From the NCBI GenBank assembly GCA_964344435.1, contig CAYFNH010000044.1:1-19750 (forward strand): a DNA stretch of 19,750 bases, in the 5' to 3' direction. The position numbers and the translations under genes are program-made. Positions 15,237 through 19,750 of this stretch are shown here, in pieces. Numbering within the stretch: position 1 is the stretch's first letter; each line of letters starts with the position of its first letter. Origin of the DNA: Thiopontia sp964344435 (GTDB lineage: Bacteria > Pseudomonadota > Gammaproteobacteria > GCF-002020875). The notes below the pieces were generated by a model. That model was not told the DNA's origin. It made no database searches and was given only the letters and a program-made list of their open reading frames with translations.

Positions 15237-17177
15237 TTAGAAGTGGTAGCGTGCCTCAACAAAGAGATTGCGTTCGGGGAGGGGGAGGTCACCACGGGTA
15301 TTGCCTCCGGTATACTCCATCGCATCATCGTCGAACAGGTTGCGAATTGATACAGCCAACTCCCACTCTTTCAACCCATCATAACGAATAGTGCTATCTA
15401 CAATGAAGTTATTATCTAGATCGGGCCGAGGATCTGGAGTGGTATCTCCTGAATAATTTCTTCTACGATCCGCTATCCAATTTGCTTGAGTATTCAGATT
15501 CCAATCTGGTTTATACCGCCAATCCATACGCAGATAGGCATCCTTATAGGGTTCATACAACTTGCGTGATGCATTATTGTCCGGTTCTCGAGCGGTTATA
15601 TTTCCTGTAAACCTAAGATCTTCGTCAGGTTGCCAAGTACCCTCTATTTCAATTCCACGCGTAGTGTGTTTATCCCCTCCCCAATACCCGGTACTGCCAG
15701 AGCGGGACATATTCTCTATCTCAAATACAAACAGGTTGCTACCCAAAGTCAACTGCTCGGATGCCTTCCAGGTAAATGCCAACTCATAGGTTTTTGTCTC
15801 TTCTGCCAAACCGGTTGGGGTATTTGAATCATGAGGATCATACATTTCCCGGAATGTTAATGGACGGTACCCCTCCCCATACATCAACTTGGAGATCAAT
15901 CGATCGGTAGTCTGCCAGACCAGTGCAGCACGCGCATTGGAGGTATTGCCAAAATCATTATAGCGATCCCATCGATTGCCTACGGTCAGCTCCCAGTCCG
16001 TGTTGATCTGCCATACATCCTGCACAAATAGCGAGTAGGTGGTACGAGAATGAGCGGTAACAAACGGAGTGGTATCGACCACGCCATCATTCAAATCCAA
16101 TATATCATCCAGGTTTTGATAACTAATACCGCCTCCGATGCGAAGGGCATGACCAGTATAACCAGAATAGAGACCACTAACCTCAGACTTCAACAACTGT
16201 TCAGTTGCACCCTCCTGATTCAAGTGGTCAGTTTCCTGAAAGCCATCTCCTGAGTCATACTTCAGCTGCTGATAGCGAATCTCAGAGTCCAATCCCCAAT
16301 CTTCCCTGTGGTTAAGATCCTTGTAAAGCCAGCTCAGATTAAGCCGCTGCGTATCCCCCTCCGCTGTGTTGTCATACAGAGGTCTACCGGTCATTCCAAT
16401 CTCCACTCCATTCTGGTGGGTATAGTCTGCCTGCAACCGCCATAGTTCACTGGCAAGATAACCACGCAGATCCAAGTGATTCCAAGCCAGCCCCAAGCTT
16501 CTATCATCCCCACTAGTATTCAAGTCTGGATCGTGGACAGGATTGTGACCCTCCGTACTCGAAAACCCACCGGTCATCCCCACCTCATAGCCATTCCACT
16601 GGGTACCGTGCTGAACCCAGCTCTCGGCAGTGTCAAATGAGCCGACCCGAACCCCCGCCTCGGATTTTTCAATCTTGCCGGCGGTCTTGGTGATGATATT
16701 GATGACACCGGCACTGGCATTGGCCTCGTAGAGTGCCGAACCGGGACCACGGACAATCTCGATACGCTCCACTGCGCTTACCGGCAACCCCTTCCAGAAC
16801 TGATCCTGCGGCCAAGCGGAGGCGTGGCTGCGCATCGATTGGCCATTGACCATCAACAGGGTCTGGTTGGTGTTGGCACCGCGAATATGGACAAACGGGC
16901 TGTAGCCCATGCGGTTGAAACGGACATGGATACCGGGCACCATCTCCAGCGCCTCGATGGCATTGGTGTAGCCGGTCTTTTTCAGGTCGTCGGCAGTAAT
17001 CAGGGTGACCACTGCTGGGGCCTTGCTGAGTGCCTTTTTGGTGCCGGTGGCGATCTCCACCTCGACCTCCATCAACTCCTCGAGACTGAGTTCGAACAGG
17101 TCACCACTCGGCTCTGCTGCGCTCAGTGTCGTCGCGGCAACAGCAGCAATCGCAAACGTTAATATCCTCCCCACCAT
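15237..17177 (-). CDS. TonB-dependent outer-membrane receptor
   Basis: This 646-residue receptor has a signal peptide (about 1-20, cleaved near LSA-AEP). A segment with DLFELSLEELMEVEV (26-40) precedes the plug at about 45-164, which includes VERIEIVRGPGSALYEANAS (136-155). A 22-strand-type barrel follows, ending in the aromatic C-terminal F646 needed for BAM-dependent assembly. The size is close to BtuB and small siderophore or heme receptors, but the ligand cannot be inferred. It is the first gene of a probable operon with the YfiR-family protein and the CHASE8 kinase, so it may sense or transduce as well as transport. Base composition is uneven. Sampled 60-bp stretches of the barrel region (15480-16140) are about 40-43% GC, while plug-coding stretches (16681-17100) are 55-62%. 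The start ATG has a G-rich stretch 10-15 bases upstream. Confidence 0.94.
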   Translation of the reverse strand: MVGRILTFAIAAVAATTLSAAEPSGDLFELSLEELMEVEVEIATGTKKALSKAPAVVTLITADDLKKTGYTNAIEALEMVPGIHVRFNRMGYSPFVHIRGANTNQTLLMVNGQSMRSHASAWPQDQFWKGLPVSAVERIEIVRGPGSALYEANASAGVINIITKTAGKIEKSEAGVRVGSFDTAESWVQHGTQWNGYEVGMTGGFSSTEGHNPVHDPDLNTSGDDRSLGLAWNHLDLRGYLASELWRLQADYTHQNGVEIGMTGRPLYDNTAEGDTQRLNLSWLYKDLNHREDWGLDSEIRYQQLKYDSGDGFQETDHLNQEGATEQLLKSEVSGLYSGYTGHALRIGGGISYQNLDDILDLNDGVVDTTPFVTAHSRTTYSLFVQDVWQINTDWELTVGNRWDRYNDFGNTSNARAALVWQTTDRLISKLMYGEGYRPLTFREMYDPHDSNTPTGLAEETKTYELAFTWKASEQLTLGSNLFVFEIENMSRSGSTGYWGGDKHTTRGIEIEGTWQPDEDLRFTGNITAREPDNNASRKLYEPYKDAYLRMDWRYKPDWNLNTQANWIADRRRNYSGDTTPDPRPDLDNNFIVDSTIRYDGLKEWELAVSIRNLFDDDAMEYTGGNTRGDLPLPERNLFVEARYHF

Positions 17178-17229
17178 AGCGTGTATCCCACCCCTTATTC
17201 TATAAACTATTGTAATTAAAATTTATTGG

Positions 17230-17259
17230 ATAATACCTGAAGGCAACTTCTTCGTTCAA
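17230..17259 (-). promoter_or_regulatory. Sigma-70-like promoter of the TonB receptor operon
   Basis: On the minus strand, TTGAAC (17254-17259) and TATTAT (17230-17235) are separated by 18 bp and would start transcription about 45 bases before the receptor ATG. No convincing Fur box was found nearby. The region 17178-17310 is AT-rich and otherwise featureless to me. Confidence 0.45.
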
Positions 17260-17310
17260 GCAAAACTAGTCGGTGGTGTTACCCGAAAATTATAAAAATA
17301 ACGATAGCTA

Positions 17311-17579
17311 TTCAGATCACCCCTGAAATTCGTCAGATCAAGGCAGAAAATGTGAGGGAACCCCTGAACAAGTCATGAGCAAATGCCTAACGCCTGTAGC
17401 GCCCAATATCTTCGTTGAAGATCTTGCTAATAGCCTGCTATTGGCTGCGATCTCCGCCTTGATCTTGAACGCTACAGACGCGATTCAAATTACTCAGACT
17501 TATTCAGAGGTTCCCGAGTTTACAAGTGTAAATGACCATTTTCTAACACCGATATGGCGGATTTCAGGGGTGAGCTGAA
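17311..17579. mobile_element. Nested palindromic non-coding element, MITE-like
   Basis: This 269-bp element lies between ppiD and the TonB receptor operon. The ends are inverted: TTCAG-A/C-TCACCCCTGAAAT (19 bp, one mismatch) at 17311-17329 and 17561-17579. Inside is a second inverted pair, GGGAACC-C/T-CTGAA-C/T-AAGTC at 17356-17374 and 17497-17515. Then come TGTAGCG (17395-17401) with CGCTACA (17470-17476), a GTT-AAGATC pair around 17414-17470, and a central AATAG/CTATT pair. The whole unit can fold as a long imperfect hairpin. No transposase is encoded; a 67-codon frame across it is chance. Confidence 0.65.
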
Positions 17580-17584
17580 AGCTA

Positions 17585-19513
17585 TCAGTTGAGCTGGTCT
17601 TCATAAACCACAATATCCGCCTCCTCACGCAGCCGGGCAATATAGCTCTGATAGTGGCTGGCGAGGTTACGGTCGGAGAGCTGACGACGCAACTGCTCCT
17701 GCTCGGACTCGGACAGTGCTGCCAGTGCCCCCTCCTTCACCGCAGTGAGCTCGATCAGCACGTAGTCACCACTCCGCAGTGCCACCCCATCATAGTGTGG
17801 TGAGGCCTCTTTTTCCGCGGACCACTTCATCGCAAACAGCTGTTTCACCACCTGCGGTGAGAGGGAGCGCTCCTCCCGGGTGATCTCTTGCAGTTCGCTC
17901 CACTCCAACGCACTCTCGGTGGCCACTTGTTGCACCGAGACCGTACCTTGCTGCAGTCGCCGCAACAGACTCTGTCCCTGCTCTCCAGCCGTAGCAGCCG
18001 CACGCTGCTTCAGCACGGCCTCAACCACCTCATCACGTACATCCGCCAAAGGCTTGCGGCTGGCGGGCTTGTGTTCGTACAACCGCACGATGACCATATG
18101 GTCGTCGCTCAATTCAATGGGGTCACTGTTCTTGCCCTCTTTCAACACCAGATCAGAGAATGCTGCCTGTACCACAGCCGGATTACGCGTCACCTCCGAG
18201 CTCCCTCCCTGTCGACCAAACAGTGCACTCTGCTGCACCTTGATCTCTACCGCTGCAGCCGCCCCCAGCAGTGAATCCGGCTCTTCATAGGCGATATTGG
18301 AGAGGGTTTCGGAGAGTTCGTAGAAGAGCTCCTCCGCCTTTCTACGCTTGAGTTCACCACTCAACTCCGCCTCCGCATCCGCAAACGAACGCATCTCCTC
18401 GGCCTGGATCTCGTGCAGACGAATCAGGTGATAACCAAACTGGGTACGAATCGGGGCAGAGGTCTCCTCCACCGCCATATTGAAGACCGCCTCATCAAAT
18501 TCCGGCACCATAATCCCGCGCGGGAAGAAGCCCAGATCCCCTCCGGCACCTGCCGACCCGGGGTCATCGGAGTACGCTTTGGCCAGCGCTTCGAAGGATT
18601 CTCCTGCCGCCAGCTTCTCTTCCACCTCCTTGAGACGCGACTCCACCTGCTGGATCTGCGCCTCGTCTGCCCCCTCCGGCAGCTCAATCAGGATGTGGCT
18701 GGCACGACGCTCCTCCTCTGCCACCAGGCTCTCCTTGCGCTGCTGGTAGAGTTTTTCCACTTCCCCCTTGTCAACGGAAACTCCCTCTGCGAGCTGAGCC
18801 GTCGAGAGCTCGACATACTCCACCGAGACCTGCTCCGGAATCTGGTAGCGCCGGGTCTGTTGCTCATAGTGCGTATTGATCTCTTCCTCACTGACACTGT
18901 GATCCTTCAGACGTTCGACCTCGGCAGGAATGGTGAGCAGACGCACCGAGCGCAGCTGTTGCTGCAGGCGCACCGCCTCACTCAGTTCATGGTCGGTCAC
19001 ATAGGAGGCCTGGCGGAATCCGGTCAACAATTGAGACTGCATGATATCGCTGCGCAGACTGTTCTCGAAGAAGGGCTTGCTCATCCCCTGCGAGGCCAGC
19101 ACCTGCTCATAGAGCGCGGGGCTGAATACACCATCCTGCTGAAAGGCCCCCACCTGCTGCAGCTGGGAGAAGAGGATGGCGTCGTTGATGCGAAAGCCAT
19201 CGGCCTGAACCTGCTGGCTGATCAGGTCGTTCTCTACCATCGCATCGAGCACGGCACGGCGCATCTGTGGATTCTCCAGCAGCTCCGGGCTGTAGTTGGC
19301 CCCCAGCATGGCACGCATGCGCTGGCGCTGTTGCTGCAGTGAGCGCTGATAGTCACGCAGGGTAATCTCGGAACCATTGACCTCGGCCACCACGCCACCA
19401 CTGCCCCCATCAAAGTAGGAGTTGATTCCCCACAGTGCAAACGGAATGATCAACAGTCCGACAATCACCCAGGCAATCCAGCTCTGTGCCTGATCATGAA
19501 TTTTTTGCAACAT
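17585..19513 (-). CDS. ppiD: PpiD-type periplasmic folding chaperone/peptidyl-prolyl isomerase
   Basis: PpiD is anchored in the inner membrane near the Sec translocon and helps newly exported outer-membrane and periplasmic proteins to fold. This 642-residue protein has the typical PpiD opening: a short cytosolic N-terminus, one membrane helix (about 12-30, WIAWVIVGLLIIPFALWGI) and then a SurA/PpiD-like N-terminal chaperone domain (about 40-190). The parvulin domain is at about 271-368, opening ASHILIELPE and containing GGDLGFFPRG (324-333) and the closing FGYHLIRLHEI. A long C-terminal chaperone region follows. The length matches the family (about 620-640). ATG is preceded by TGAGGA about 10 bases upstream. 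It lies downstream of a tRNA-Asp gene on the same strand but is separated from it by an intrinsic terminator, so it should have its own promoter. Whether it retains isomerase activity is not clear, as many PpiD parvulin domains are inactive. Confidence 0.95.
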   Translation of the reverse strand: MLQKIHDQAQSWIAWVIVGLLIIPFALWGINSYFDGGSGGVVAEVNGSEITLRDYQRSLQQQRQRMRAMLGANYSPELLENPQMRRAVLDAMVENDLISQQVQADGFRINDAILFSQLQQVGAFQQDGVFSPALYEQVLASQGMSKPFFENSLRSDIMQSQLLTGFRQASYVTDHELSEAVRLQQQLRSVRLLTIPAEVERLKDHSVSEEEINTHYEQQTRRYQIPEQVSVEYVELSTAQLAEGVSVDKGEVEKLYQQRKESLVAEEERRASHILIELPEGADEAQIQQVESRLKEVEEKLAAGESFEALAKAYSDDPGSAGAGGDLGFFPRGIMVPEFDEAVFNMAVEETSAPIRTQFGYHLIRLHEIQAEEMRSFADAEAELSGELKRRKAEELFYELSETLSNIAYEEPDSLLGAAAAVEIKVQQSALFGRQGGSSEVTRNPAVVQAAFSDLVLKEGKNSDPIELSDDHMVIVRLYEHKPASRKPLADVRDEVVEAVLKQRAAATAGEQGQSLLRRLQQGTVSVQQVATESALEWSELQEITREERSLSPQVVKQLFAMKWSAEKEASPHYDGVALRSGDYVLIELTAVKEGALAALSESEQEQLRRQLSDRNLASHYQSYIARLREEADIVVYEDQLN

Positions 19514-19600
19514 GGTTCTATATCCTCAGCTATTAACAGTTCAATGCGATGCTGCTGCCCCTCACTCTCGAACGGGCAACAGAAGAAGAAAAACAGAGGC

Positions 19601-19617
19601 GAATTGTGCCTCAATTC
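19601..19617. repeat. Small inverted repeat upstream of ppiD
   Basis: GAATTG (19601-19606) and CAATTC (19612-19617) form a perfect 6-bp inverted repeat with a 5-bp spacer, about 90 bp upstream of the ppiD start. It may be an operator or a chance hairpin. I found no confident -35/-10 pair in this gap (19514-19657). Confidence 0.25.
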
Positions 19618-19657
19618 AAGGCTTATTAGGAGGTCTCTGAGCAATAAAATGGGCAAT

Positions 19658-19691
19658 AAAAAAGCGCATCCGGACGACCAGATGCGCTTTT
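19658..19691 (-). terminator. Intrinsic terminator of the tRNA-Asp transcript
   Basis: A perfect 11-bp stem (AAAAGCGCATC with GATGCGCTTTT) closes a 10-base loop. On the minus strand it ends in a run of six T (19658-19663), directly after the tRNA 3' end. The symmetric A/T tails make it potentially active in both directions. Confidence 0.85.
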
Positions 19692-19696
19692 GCAGA

Positions 19697-19750
19697 TGGC
19701 GGAGCGGACGGGACTCGAACCCGCGACCCCCGGCGTGACAGGCCGGTATT
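19697..19750 (-). tRNA. tRNA-Asp (GTC), 5' part outside the window
   Basis: Read on the minus strand, the 54 bases cover the anticodon arm with loop CTGTCAC (anticodon GTC), the variable loop, the T arm with GGTTCGAGTCC, the 3' acceptor strand GCTCCG and an encoded CCA end at 19697. The D arm and 5' acceptor strand lie beyond position 19750. The 3' half matches the bacterial tRNA-Asp pattern closely. Confidence 0.95.

Noticed and set aside
17178..17310. Fur box before the TonB receptor
   Set aside because: The region is AT-rich with short palindromes such as ATAGCTAT, but nothing fits the 19-bp Fur pattern well enough.
17375..17578. Short plus-strand frame of 67 codons upstream of the TonB receptor
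   Set aside because: It coincides with the nested palindromic element, whose symmetry explains the open frame; no ribosome-binding site or known domain.
18413..19342. Long plus-strand open frame antisense to ppiD (309 codons)
   Set aside because: It lies entirely opposite a well-recognised ppiD, has a low-complexity Leu/His/Arg-rich translation and no recognisable domain; it is a codon-bias shadow.
1..19750. CRISPR arrays, insertion-sequence transposases, prophage genes or an integrase
   Set aside because: No regularly spaced direct repeats were seen and no translated frame resembled a transposase, integrase or phage protein.

Overview
The window looks like chromosome of a gammaproteobacterium of roughly 55-60% GC. 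The support is a PpiD-type chaperone next to a tRNA-Asp gene, a BarA-like hybrid kinase, a perfect FNR/ANR-type site, and a hypF gene for [NiFe]-hydrogenase maturation. The mix would suit a facultatively anaerobic, possibly sulfur- or hydrogen-oxidising lineage, but nothing here fixes a genus.

Layout. Positions 1-195 are a control region for a gene beyond the left edge, with an FNR-type box. Next is a divergent pair: a membrane four-helix sensor with a CheZ-like DxxxQ motif and a CheZ-like C-terminal tail (minus), and a single-domain CheY-like receiver (plus). A full-length hypF follows. A long palindrome and a 10-bp inverted-repeat operator lead into a hipB-hipA type toxin-antitoxin pair. 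On the minus strand are a fatty acid hydroxylase-type membrane protein and an overlapping VTT (TVP38/DedA)-rhodanese fusion. A large RND efflux permease without adaptor or outer-membrane partner runs on the plus strand and ends at a 125-bp MITE-like element.

The right half is on the minus strand. Read in transcription order it holds ppiD, a 269-bp nested palindromic element, and then a probable operon: a TonB-dependent receptor, a YfiR-family periplasmic protein, and a hybrid histidine kinase (CHASE8-HAMP-HisKA-HATPase-pseudoreceiver-receiver-Hpt). A tRNA-Asp gene with its intrinsic terminator sits at the right edge.

Two systems deserve most attention. The first is the receptor-YfiR-CHASE8 kinase operon. 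It resembles the Yfi circuit, but with a TonB receptor in the outer membrane and phosphorelay output instead of cyclic-di-GMP synthesis. The second is the divergent membrane protein and CheY pair, where the membrane protein may be a CheZ-like phosphatase dedicated to the adjacent CheY.
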